64,000 bases of DNA from Nostoc sp. ATCC 43529 (GTDB lineage: Bacteria > Cyanobacteriota > Cyanobacteriia > Cyanobacteriales > Nostocaceae): assembly GCA_003326205.1 (NCBI GenBank), contig LWTK01000046.1:310001-374000 (forward strand), read 5' to 3'. A program made the position numbers and the translations under genes. Within the stretch, counting starts at the first letter, position 1. Each line of letters begins with the position of its first letter. Positions 1 to 7,363 of the stretch are shown here, in pieces. The notes under the pieces were generated by a model. It was not told the origin of the DNA. It did no database searches and worked only from the letters and a program-made list of their open reading frames with translations.

Positions 1-1
1 G

Positions 2-1081
2 ACCCAGGCAGACTTAGTTCGTAATTATATATTTATGAAGTTACCTTCTGAAGAAAGAGATGAAGTTTATAACAGCGAATGGTTGCCTCTTCAAGAAAGT
101 TTTAAGTTTCACATGAAACAAAAGGAATATGCAGACGAATTAACTAACGCATTTTGGTTTTATCTGCGTAAAGATGGAGAGGGGATAAATGAAAAAGCAG
201 TTTATAAATCAATTAAAGAACGTTTTGACGAATCAGCAAAACGCTTTGAAAAACCAGAATTAGGTATTAAGGCTGAGTTGCATAACCTGATAAAATTTAC
301 TAATTACTATCTACGTCTTAATTTCGATGATGAAGAACAAGAACCAAAACTCAAATATTGGTTTCAACGATTAAAAAAGCTAGATTTTACTACTTGTCAT
401 ATATTCCTCCTGAATATTTATTATGAATATGAGGAAAAACGCTTGTCTCTTCAAGATTTTGAGAAAATCCTGCAATATTTAGAATCTTACTTTGTACGGC
501 GTTGGATTGTTGGGATTCCTACTAGAGCATTAGGCACAACTTTTAACAATCTGTACAAACAAGTAAAGGAAAAAAATTCTGAAGATTTAGTAATTGGTTT
601 ACGCCAAGTTCTAATCAGCTTTGATAAAAATCAAGTATTTCCTGATGACAACTTATTCTGTCATCATATAATCAATGAACCTTTATATAATACTAAAAGC
701 TCGACCGCAAATGAACGTGTGAAGTTTTTATTAGAAAGTATAGAACAATCTCTGAGCAAGGAGCGTGTTGATACTCAGCCTATGAGTCTAGAGCATATTA
801 TGCCCCAAAAGTCTCCTTTACGTAAAGAATGGCAAGAAATGTTAGGGGCAAATTATAGCAAGATACATAAAGAATTGCTTCACACTTTGGGTAATCTCAC
901 TCTGACACAATATAACTCTGAATTGTCTAACAAATCCTTTGAGGAGAAATTGAAGATTTTAACGACAAGTAATGTGACTTTGAACCAATATTTTCGGAAG
1001 GTAGATGTTTGGAATGAAGAGCAAATTAAAAATCGCGCTGAATATTTAGCTAAGATAGCGATTAAAGTATGGCCCCGATGA
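2..1081 (+). CDS. GmrSD-type (DUF262/DUF1524) HNH restriction endonuclease, 5' truncated by window
   Basis: The frame is already open at base 2, reading TQADLVRNYIFMKL. This is the junction typical of the end of a DUF262 (ParB/sulfiredoxin-like NTPase) domain, so the true start lies before the window and the Met at 35 is internal. The C-terminal part is a DUF1524 HNH nuclease: SLEHIMPQ (catalytic His region, near base 790) is followed by TLGNLTLTQYNSELSN, the conserved Asn-containing strand-helix. In the GmrSD family, DUF262 hydrolyses nucleotide and the HNH domain cuts modified foreign DNA. About 360 residues are visible. The missing N-terminus should contain the DGQQR-type motif. Next door are a DUF559 gene and a HicBA pair, which suits an accessory defence region. 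The family call is strong; the DNA-modification target is unknown. Confidence 0.85.
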   Translation, partial: TQADLVRNYIFMKLPSEERDEVYNSEWLPLQESFKFHMKQKEYADELTNAFWFYLRKDGEGINEKAVYKSIKERFDESAKRFEKPELGIKAELHNLIKFTNYYLRLNFDDEEQEPKLKYWFQRLKKLDFTTCHIFLLNIYYEYEEKRLSLQDFEKILQYLESYFVRRWIVGIPTRALGTTFNNLYKQVKEKNSEDLVIGLRQVLISFDKNQVFPDDNLFCHHIINEPLYNTKSSTANERVKFLLESIEQSLSKERVDTQPMSLEHIMPQKSPLRKEWQEMLGANYSKIHKELLHTLGNLTLTQYNSELSNKSFEEKLKILTTSNVTLNQYFRKVDVWNEEQIKNRAEYLAKIAIKVWPR

Positions 1082-1120
1082 AAGAAATTGTAGGCGATCG
1101 CACCCTTGCACTTTGCACAT

Positions 1121-1210
1121 AGACCTAACCCCCAACCCCCTTCCCTACAAGGGAAGGGGGAGAAATCCTGCTCCCCTCTCCGCTTCGGAGAGGGGTTGGG
1201 GGAGAGGTCA
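1121..1210. repeat. Palindromic C/G-rich dispersed repeat, copy 1
   Basis: A 90-bp element begins AGACCTAACCCCC and ends GGAGAGGTCA. It contains two hairpins: CCCCCTTCCCT/AGGGAAGGGGG (about 1136-1161) and CTCCCCTCTCC/GGAGAGGGG (about 1171-1195). A near-identical copy in the same orientation lies at 1664-1755, and a diverged relative lies at 44420-44559. REP-like palindromes of this kind are common between cyanobacterial genes. The element lies just upstream of the DUF559 gene. Confidence 0.85.
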
Positions 1211-1251
1211 ATCATTATGTAAACATAAACACCTTTTTTCACAATCTATAA

Positions 1252-1671
1252 ATGGATAACCCAACACCTCAGCAACTCTCTTTGCTGAAAAAAGAAGCAA
1301 CTCGGAATATTGTAATCGGACAAAAAGTAGACTTAGTTAAAGTGCAACGTGCCAAAGAACTTCGTCAGCAAATGACACCAGAAGAAAAAATACTTTGGCA
1401 ACATCTTCGTGCTAATCGCTTGAATGGTTTACACTTTCGCCGTCAGCAGATTATTGATGGTTTTATCGCAGATTTCTACTGCCATGCAACTCGATTAGTA
1501 ATAGAAGTGGATGGAAAAATTCATGAACAACAAGCCGAATATGATGCAGAACGTGACAAAGTTTTATTAGCTAGAGGACTGCGGCTATTGCGAATTAGAA
1601 ATGAAGAAGTAAGATACGAACTAGATAAAGTTTTGAGGCGGATTTCCAAAGCTTGTTATGAAGAGACCTAA
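1252..1671 (+). CDS. DUF559 domain protein (Vsr/restriction-endonuclease-like fold)
   Basis: A 139-residue protein with the complete DUF559 signature: MTPEEKILWQHLR (41-53), FRRQQIIDGFIADFYC (62-77), RLVIEVDGKIH (81-91), D98..R101 and LRIRNEEV (113-120). Asp74, Glu85, Asp87 and His91 form the likely PD-(D/E)XK/Vsr-like metal site. Biological roles in this family are mostly untested; a DNA-nicking or repair function is inferred from the fold. The gene lies between two direct copies of a palindromic repeat, and its stop codon (1669-1671) lies inside the second copy, so the last residues EET are encoded by repeat DNA. The start at 1252 is the first Met and gives the usual family length. Confidence 0.85.
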   Translation: MDNPTPQQLSLLKKEATRNIVIGQKVDLVKVQRAKELRQQMTPEEKILWQHLRANRLNGLHFRRQQIIDGFIADFYCHATRLVIEVDGKIHEQQAEYDAERDKVLLARGLRLLRIRNEEVRYELDKVLRRISKACYEET

Positions 1672-1755
1672 CCCCCCCCAACCCCCTTCCCTACGAGGGA
1701 AGGGGGAGAAATTTAGCTCTCCTCTCCGCTTCGGAGAGGGGTTGGAGAGAGGTCA
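1664..1755. repeat. Palindromic C/G-rich dispersed repeat, copy 2
   Basis: Same element and orientation as 1121-1210, with the same two stem-loops and only a few base differences (for example the loop ACGA for ACAA). It starts 7 bp before the DUF559 stop codon, so it terminates that reading frame. With the copy upstream it brackets the DUF559 gene. Confidence 0.85.
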
Positions 1756-1834
1756 ATTAATGCGAAAGAGTGCGGGTTACTGGTTTTACTTGATGTTTAG
1801 AAAATGGATTGGTAGGACATTAACAAAAGTTTCT

Positions 1835-2575
1835 TCAGTTTGCAAATACACCTTCCAAGAAAGATATTATTTCAGCCCAAGCAGAGGTAGTGGCGGCAGA
1901 ATCGTAGCGATAACCGTCGTCGCGCATGAAGGTATGTTCTGCTTCATACAAGAGAACTTGATGCGATATCTTAGCATTCTCTAAAGCTTTAATTATGGTT
2001 TGTCGATCGCACTCTGGAATGTGAGGATCGAGTGTACCGAACACCATTAGCATCTCGGCTTTGATTTCATTAACTCGATGGATTGTATCGGCTACGCCTT
2101 GCCCTAGTTTGCCACTGGGAATACCAGTAGGATAGCAACAGACACAAGCCTTAATTTCGCTGTTAAATGCTGCACGAAAAGCTAAGTGTCCTCCAATACA
2201 AAAGCCGAGAGTGCCTATCTTGCCCGGAGAAACTGCATTTTCTGTTTTGAGGAATTCAATTACAGCAAGGCAATCATTATCATAATGCGCGATCGCTGTT
2301 CGACGAGCATTATCATTACCACGCATCCGACCGAGATCGTTTGGTTCAATAACTTGCCCAATTGGCTCAAGGCGATGAAAAATTTCAGGTGCTGCTACTA
2401 CATAGCCATATCCTGCCAAGTAGTTAGCTAAACGAATTATCGGCTCCCCTAACTGATAAATATCACTGTAAAATACAATACCTGGGTAAAGTCCTGCTGT
2501 TTTAGGAGACGCTACATAGACGCGCATCAAACTGTCATCTACTCTTAACTCGACATTCCGCTTAGTGATTTGCAC
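1835..2575 (-). CDS. Dienelactone hydrolase family protein
   Basis: A 246-residue alpha/beta hydrolase with the dienelactone-hydrolase nucleophile Cys in GFCIGG (Cys126), Asp183 in FGTLDPHIP and His214 in EAEHTFMRD, plus the family Glu64 in APEIFHR. DLH enzymes open the lactone ring of dienelactone in aromatic catabolism. Cyanobacterial homologues are uncharacterised and probably act as general cytoplasmic esterases or lactonases. Length is normal and the reading frame is intact. The gene is convergent with the DUF559 unit and divergent from the HicBA pair, so it seems to be a single-gene transcript. Substrate is not predictable from sequence. Confidence 0.9.
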   Translation of the reverse strand: MQITKRNVELRVDDSLMRVYVASPKTAGLYPGIVFYSDIYQLGEPIIRLANYLAGYGYVVAAPEIFHRLEPIGQVIEPNDLGRMRGNDNARRTAIAHYDNDCLAVIEFLKTENAVSPGKIGTLGFCIGGHLAFRAAFNSEIKACVCCYPTGIPSGKLGQGVADTIHRVNEIKAEMLMVFGTLDPHIPECDRQTIIKALENAKISHQVLLYEAEHTFMRDDGYRYDSAATTSAWAEIISFLEGVFAN

Positions 2576-2891
2576 TGTTTTATCTCCGTTTGATGTCCGC
2601 TTTTATTAGCTTTTGTACAAGTGAATTAACAGTGACAGCAGCTGACTGCCAGAAAAAGGACGTATCCTTTTATTATTTCGCTTTTTAGCGGAACGCGGGA
2701 GTTATCCAAGAACAATTTTTAATCTCGTCTTAGAGGGTGTCATCAAAAAAGGCTTGTACAAAGTATGACAAGGGATAACTCAAGAAGTAGCAATCAACTT
2801 AATGAAGCGATCGCCTCTTTTTTGCCAGCCTATAAAATAGAGTAGAGTGAGCAATGCTTACCTAATTATGTAACATCAACAAGTAACAAAA
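2576..2891. other. Divergent intergenic region between hydrolase and hicBA
   Basis: 316 bp with no credible gene. It must hold the promoters of the leftward hydrolase and the rightward HicBA pair. A TATAAAAT box-like stretch lies at about 2831-2838. The segment 2843-2862 (TAGAGTGAGCAATGCTTACC) resembles one arm and loop of the palindrome at 61354-61378, suggesting a decayed dispersed repeat. No clear operator was found. Confidence 0.5.
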
Positions 2892-3158
2892 ATGGATTTT
2901 TATACTGTTGTACTCAGACAAAGTTCTAGCTATTGGGTTGCTTTATGTTTAGAAAATGGTATTGTCGGGCAGGGGGATACTCAAGAAGATGCAATTAATA
3001 AGCTGAAAGCAGCAATTGAATCATTTGAAATTGTTTATGAGTCTGAAACTAATATTTATAAATCTCCTATTTCAATAGAGCAATTACATGAATTCTTATT
3101 TGTTGAAGATAAAGAACAAGATGCACAGATATACGAATTAAGGAAGGTTTATGCCTAA
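2892..3158 (+). CDS. hicB: HicB-family antitoxin
   Basis: An 88-residue protein with the HicB partial RNase-H-like fold: a short N-terminal beta hairpin (FYTVVLRQSSSYWVALCLE), then GIVGQGDTQEDAINKLKAAIES (about 24-45), which matches the canonical G..(T/S)QGDT..EA..N..EA pattern. HicB binds and neutralises the HicA mRNA interferase and usually autoregulates the operon. There is no obvious C-terminal HTH or RHH, so DNA binding may be weak or depend on the complex. The gene overlaps the downstream hicA by 8 bp, which implies translational coupling. The order hicB-hicA is the reverse of the E. coli order but common in cyanobacteria. Confidence 0.88.
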   Translation: MDFYTVVLRQSSSYWVALCLENGIVGQGDTQEDAINKLKAAIESFEIVYESETNIYKSPISIEQLHEFLFVEDKEQDAQIYELRKVYA

Positions 3159-3390
3159 AAATATACCTTCCCTGAAACCAAAAGAATTAATTAAGCTTTT
3201 AGAACAAGCAGGTTGCAGATTTTATAGAGAAGGAAAAGGCGATCATAGGTTATATACTCGTGAAGTTGAAGGTCAACGAAGAGTAGTTCCTATAGATATG
3301 GGTGCAAAAGAAATGTCTCCTGCTTATGTTTTGCGAATTTTTAGGCAATTTGGCTTTACTGATGAAGAAATTGGAAGTCTTTTAAGTTAA
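3151..3390 (+). CDS. hicA: HicA-family mRNA interferase toxin
   Basis: A 79-residue YcfA/HicA protein with the double-stranded-RNA-binding-like fold. Visible features are LKPKELIKLLEQAGC (8-22), then GKGDHRLYT with the expected catalytic His32, and VVPIDMGAKEMSPAYVLRIFRQFG, which matches the usual VPxHxxxxlxxgtlrxIlkqaG C-terminus. In this family the His is required for ribosome-independent mRNA cleavage. The toxin is intact, so the pair is probably functional. Its start lies inside the end of hicB. Downstream is a convergent AAA ATPase gene. Confidence 0.88.
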   Translation: MPKNIPSLKPKELIKLLEQAGCRFYREGKGDHRLYTREVEGQRRVVPIDMGAKEMSPAYVLRIFRQFGFTDEEIGSLLS

Positions 3391-3507
3391 CGTGAGTTCT
3401 GGATAAGCTGAAACCTTGATTTTCTGGTTAGTTTTGACAACCTGAAAACCTTGCAAATAATATTTTTTTCCTAGTCCCAGTTCCTATTTTCAAGCTACGC
3501 TATAAAA

Positions 3508-5493
3508 TCACACCCACCCGCCTATTTCAGCGTCAGTCAAAGGCTTCTCTAATTTGGTATATTCTGTCTGAGCAGCCCGCAATACGTGTTTCATCTGCAC
3601 GGGTTCGCCAGCATCAGCGGCGAGAAAAGCTGCATTTAACGCAATATTACGGATATTACCGCCAGCCACATTTAGCCGCGCCAGTTGCATCGCGTCTAAG
3701 TCTGCGGTTGGTGTGTTGGGTGGAAAGACGCGTCGCCAAATCTCGGCTCGTTGTGCGGTGTCGGGGAAGGGGAATTGCACGACGAAACGAATGCGTCGCA
3801 GGAAGGCTGTATCAATTGCACTCTTGAGGTTAGTGGTGAGAACTGCTAAGCCTGGGTAGCTTTCCATACGTTGCAATAAGTAGCTGACTTCGATGTTGGC
3901 ATAGCGATCGCGTGCATCTTTGACTTCACTACGTTTGCCAAATAAGGCGTCTGCTTCATCAAACAACAAAATTACTCCACCTTGTTCGGCGGTATCAAAT
4001 ACCCGTCGCAGATTCTTTTCTGTCTCGCCTATATACTTACTAACAACGGATGACAAGTCAATACGATACAGATCTAAGCGCAATCTATGTGCCAGCACTT
4101 CTGCCCCCAAGGTTTTACCTGTGCCGCTACTACCCGCAAATAAGGCGCTGATTCCCAATCCCCGCCCACCTTTGCCAGCAAAACCCCAGTTGTTATATAC
4201 AGTACTCCGCTGCCGCACGTGGGCAGCAATTTCACGGAGAATTTGTTTTTGTGGTTCTGGTAATATCAAGTCGTCCCAATCACCAGACGGCTCAATTCGT
4301 TGGGCGAGTTCATCCAAACGCGGACGTGCTTGCACGCGACAAGCATCCCATAAAATCTCACCAATATCGTTTTCTGGTTTTTGTATTAGTTGCCCTGCGG
4401 CTTCTGCACAAGCGGCGCGGATAGTTGCAGCACTCAAATTAAACTGATCTACCAAGGTTTTGACTTGCCCGTTCATCTGCGGTGCAATCCCCGCTAATGC
4501 ATCTTGCCAAACTACACCTTGTTCTTTGATTGTTGGTTGATATACGTCAAAACTAACTACCAAGCGTTGTGCTAGACGCATTCGTTCGCGGCTAGTGATG
4601 ATTAAAAAGCCGTTGATGCGTTCGATGAAATGAGCGATCGCACTCAACCGCGCTGTATCATTGCTATCGAGTTCGTTGCAATCCAGAAGTAAGGCACAGC
4701 TACTCAAAATTGTCTCACGAGTCCACAACCGGATGAGATTATCCAACTCGCTCGGTGCTTGGGGAATCACTTGTGCGGGCATTACCCACAAACTCAAACC
4801 TTGGAGTTGACAAATTCTAGCGGCGATCGCTCGTTTACTGCTAGTTTCACTACCACATAACTGCACTATTGGCAAGCTGTTTATCTTATAAGCTTGCGAC
4901 CACACGGCTGCAACTCGCTCTGCTAGCTCTTGGTGAGAAGGTACTAAATCGCTGACTTCTTGTAATGGTTCAATGATGCCAGCTAAACGTTCGTCAAGGT
5001 ATTGGATGCCTGTGAGGTAATGCAAAATTCGCTCGTCAATTCTCAGGGGACTGAGGGTGAGGGCGTGGGCATCACCAACTTGAATTAATCGCCAGTGACG
5101 TAGGGGAGCATTTGGGGCGATCGCATCCCAGTGGACATGAGGTAAAGTTGCTAAAGCTAAACTTAAGGTTGGGTAAGCTCGCTGTGCATCGCCGTGTACT
5201 TTAGCACATAATTTGCCAAAATCTCCATTCAATTCCATACTTGCACACAACAACAGCAAATCACGTTCAAAGGATGAAAGTCTAAACATTTTGCAGACTC
5301 TATCCAATGCCGATGGTGCAGGCATAGCAGCAGCAGCTTCTTGGAGTGCTTGCTGTAAATTTTCGTGGTTTTTCGCCTCAGATTGATTTTGCGAACTCGC
5401 TGTGCGATCTTCTAAAATCCCCCGGACTATGGCTAGGGCTGCTGATAGGTAGCGGTAGTTTGCCCGATCCCAATCGATAGTTGTAGCGTTCAT
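3508..5493 (-). CDS. Pvc15/Afp15-like AAA+ ATPase of a contractile injection system
   Basis: 661 residues. The N-terminal ~400 residues are a helical region plus a degenerate nucleotide-binding domain. The C-terminal AAA+ module has Walker A GSSGTGKT (about 452-459), Walker B LLFDEADALF (about 509-518), a sensor-1 region in LAVLTTNL and an arginine-finger region in FLRRIRF. Two-domain ATPases of this size are typical of Afp15/Pvc15, thought to act in assembly or remodelling of extracellular contractile injection systems. The preceding gene encodes a DUF4255 protein and the two overlap as ATGA (start 5491-5493, stop 5490-5492), so they are translationally coupled. Together they identify the system. 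The ATPase call is certain; the injection-system role is inferred from family and partner. Confidence 0.85.
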   Translation of the reverse strand: MNATTIDWDRANYRYLSAALAIVRGILEDRTASSQNQSEAKNHENLQQALQEAAAAMPAPSALDRVCKMFRLSSFERDLLLLCASMELNGDFGKLCAKVHGDAQRAYPTLSLALATLPHVHWDAIAPNAPLRHWRLIQVGDAHALTLSPLRIDERILHYLTGIQYLDERLAGIIEPLQEVSDLVPSHQELAERVAAVWSQAYKINSLPIVQLCGSETSSKRAIAARICQLQGLSLWVMPAQVIPQAPSELDNLIRLWTRETILSSCALLLDCNELDSNDTARLSAIAHFIERINGFLIITSRERMRLAQRLVVSFDVYQPTIKEQGVVWQDALAGIAPQMNGQVKTLVDQFNLSAATIRAACAEAAGQLIQKPENDIGEILWDACRVQARPRLDELAQRIEPSGDWDDLILPEPQKQILREIAAHVRQRSTVYNNWGFAGKGGRGLGISALFAGSSGTGKTLGAEVLAHRLRLDLYRIDLSSVVSKYIGETEKNLRRVFDTAEQGGVILLFDEADALFGKRSEVKDARDRYANIEVSYLLQRMESYPGLAVLTTNLKSAIDTAFLRRIRFVVQFPFPDTAQRAEIWRRVFPPNTPTADLDAMQLARLNVAGGNIRNIALNAAFLAADAGEPVQMKHVLRAAQTEYTKLEKPLTDAEIGGWV

Positions 5494-6770
5494 GAAATTG
5501 TTACCTGTGGCGAATCATATTCTCCAGACTGATTTTTGTGCAGTGGACTTTGGGCCCCATCTACCCGCACCCGCACAATATAAGTTCCTGGCTTCACATT
5601 TTGAATAGGGATTGTAATTGCATCAGTATCTTCAGTGCGTGATGTCACCAAGAAAGAGTAAGCTACCAAACTTTGGGCTGAGACATCACTGAGCAACAAA
5701 ACTATACGCTGTGCTTTGCCAACTTTGGGATTGAACTTTACAGTAATTTCTGCTGAGCGTAAATTATCACCAATCTTTTCCACTCCACCAACGAATGCCG
5801 TAATTGTTGGATGGAGGACAAAAGCTGCAACATTTGATTCAACTATCCCATCTGTTTGTCCTGTGTAGCCCATAGGCAAATGTACCACTTGGATACTTTG
5901 CACGCTTGGGTACAAATCTGCTGGTACTAACAAGCTGATTTGCGTTTCTTTGATATCTTGAGGTACTAGTAATTTCTCGGTGTTACCCAATCTGATTCTG
6001 GTGATATCACCGCGTAACCGCTTCCCACGAATCATTAATGTTGTGCCAGCAACAATCATTTGCTGATGTTCAGTTTTTTCCAGAGGTATCACTTGCTCAA
6101 TATTCGGTTGAGACAAGGGCATCATGTAGAAGCCTTCAAGATTCTCAGATTTGCTACTCTCAATCAATACCATTGATGCTAGATAGGTAGCTGAAGGTCG
6201 ATAATGGGTTTGTAAAGCAGACCATAACTTAGAAGTTTCTTCCATATTAAAAAACTCTGGAGTCAGTTTGATTTGCCCAATTGCTTGTGCTAAATCAGAT
6301 ACAGACACCCCAGCCACAGCCTGAGAAAAAGCACTTGAAGTATTAGTTGTAGATGCATTTATCAGGGTATTTTCAATAATCTCCGTTGTAATACATGGCG
6401 TTTTATGTAACAAATGCATTGCGTAGCCTAGTAAAAGCTCTGTCTGAAAATCCTTGGCTCCGTAGGCTGTTAATAAATAATGGAGATCGAGAGCAAGTGG
6501 TGGAGTGCTAGAGGGCAAATTTCCATTCAGACGTGAGTGCCTGCTACGAAATTCCTGAGATACCCAATCAACATTGCGATTCTGCGTCACTTGATAGAGA
6601 AAGAGGTTGAGTTGAGCGCGTTCGTCAGCTTCAACTGAAATTCGATCGGGCGGTAGGGCAGTTACAATTACATCACCAACACTAGCAGCGATCGGATCGC
6701 TGACTAAACCGTTTTCCAGCAAAACTTTTAGTACTGCTGTCACGGCGGCTATAGAGAGTACGTTACTCAT
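5490..6770 (-). CDS. DUF4255 (Pvc16/Afp16-like) contractile-injection-system protein
   Basis: 426 residues. The N-terminal ~180 form a DUF4255 domain: VTAVLKVLLENGL, ADERAQLNLFLYQVTQN, LALDLHYLLTAYG and LLGYAMHLLHKTP are diagnostic. In Afp/PVC particles this domain forms the tail terminator or cap that ends the sheath-tube assembly. The C-terminal ~200 residues are beta-rich with Ig/IPT-like segments (LMIRGKRLRGDITRIRLG; IPIQNVKPGTYIVRVRVDG), a common extension in cyanobacterial homologues. It is the first gene of a two-gene unit with the AAA+ ATPase. No sheath, tube, spike or baseplate gene occurs in the window, which is unusual for these usually clustered genes. Confidence 0.87.
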   Translation of the reverse strand: MSNVLSIAAVTAVLKVLLENGLVSDPIAASVGDVIVTALPPDRISVEADERAQLNLFLYQVTQNRNVDWVSQEFRSRHSRLNGNLPSSTPPLALDLHYLLTAYGAKDFQTELLLGYAMHLLHKTPCITTEIIENTLINASTTNTSSAFSQAVAGVSVSDLAQAIGQIKLTPEFFNMEETSKLWSALQTHYRPSATYLASMVLIESSKSENLEGFYMMPLSQPNIEQVIPLEKTEHQQMIVAGTTLMIRGKRLRGDITRIRLGNTEKLLVPQDIKETQISLLVPADLYPSVQSIQVVHLPMGYTGQTDGIVESNVAAFVLHPTITAFVGGVEKIGDNLRSAEITVKFNPKVGKAQRIVLLLSDVSAQSLVAYSFLVTSRTEDTDAITIPIQNVKPGTYIVRVRVDGAQSPLHKNQSGEYDSPQVTIS

Positions 6771-7363
6771 CCTCGTTCCTCATGGCAATAGCACATTTTA
6801 ATCATGTACGCCAGGACACATTCACAGAAGATATTTTGCAAAACTTTAAATATAAGGGCTGGAAACTGGGTACTACGAATATACTTCCAATCCTTAATCG
6901 CTAATTCCCGATCCTAATCCTCTATTTTTAGTCCGTAGCTCAGTATTTATCAGGAACCAATTTTAGCGATCGCCAGTCCTGATTTTAAGGATTTTATCAA
7001 ATTCTTCTCATTATTTTAAGTTCCCAATATGCTAAGCTGAGTGTAACTAGATAAATATAAGTAATATAAATTACTAAGACTTTACACAATAAATATCAAA
7101 TAAGCAAAAAATTTGTAATACTGTAAGAAATGAGGAGCTTAGTTAATATACTTTGCCCCTAACCTCTGAATTATTACGTAATACTATAGGATTCCTATTT
7201 GATTTTTGAAAAAACCCCGTACTACTGGCACAACCTGATTCCTGATTTTCTACTCCCTACTCCCTACCTCAGCTGTAGGAATTCAAAAATCAAAGTGGAT
7301 TGCTATAGTCCTATCTCTAACTAAACTTAACACCTTAAAATAACTTAGGATGGGTTCCCCCTG
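6771..7363. other. Divergent intergenic region between injection-system pair and Ser/Thr kinase
   Basis: 593 bp, AT-rich, with no ORF that looks coding. It must contain promoters in both directions. A HIP1-like core (GCGATCGCC) lies at about 6966. A short heptamer run (CTACTCC) lies at about 7251-7267. No strong inverted repeat or RNA element was seen. Confidence 0.5.

Noticed and set aside
880..1242. A 120-codon minus-strand frame over the first palindromic repeat
   Set aside because: It is antisense to the HNH gene and the rest encodes the repeat (Pro/Arg/Gly-rich).
3920..4447. A 175-codon plus-strand frame opposite the AAA+ ATPase
   Set aside because: Antisense to the Walker A/B region; Ser/Arg/Pro-rich composition typical of a shadow frame.
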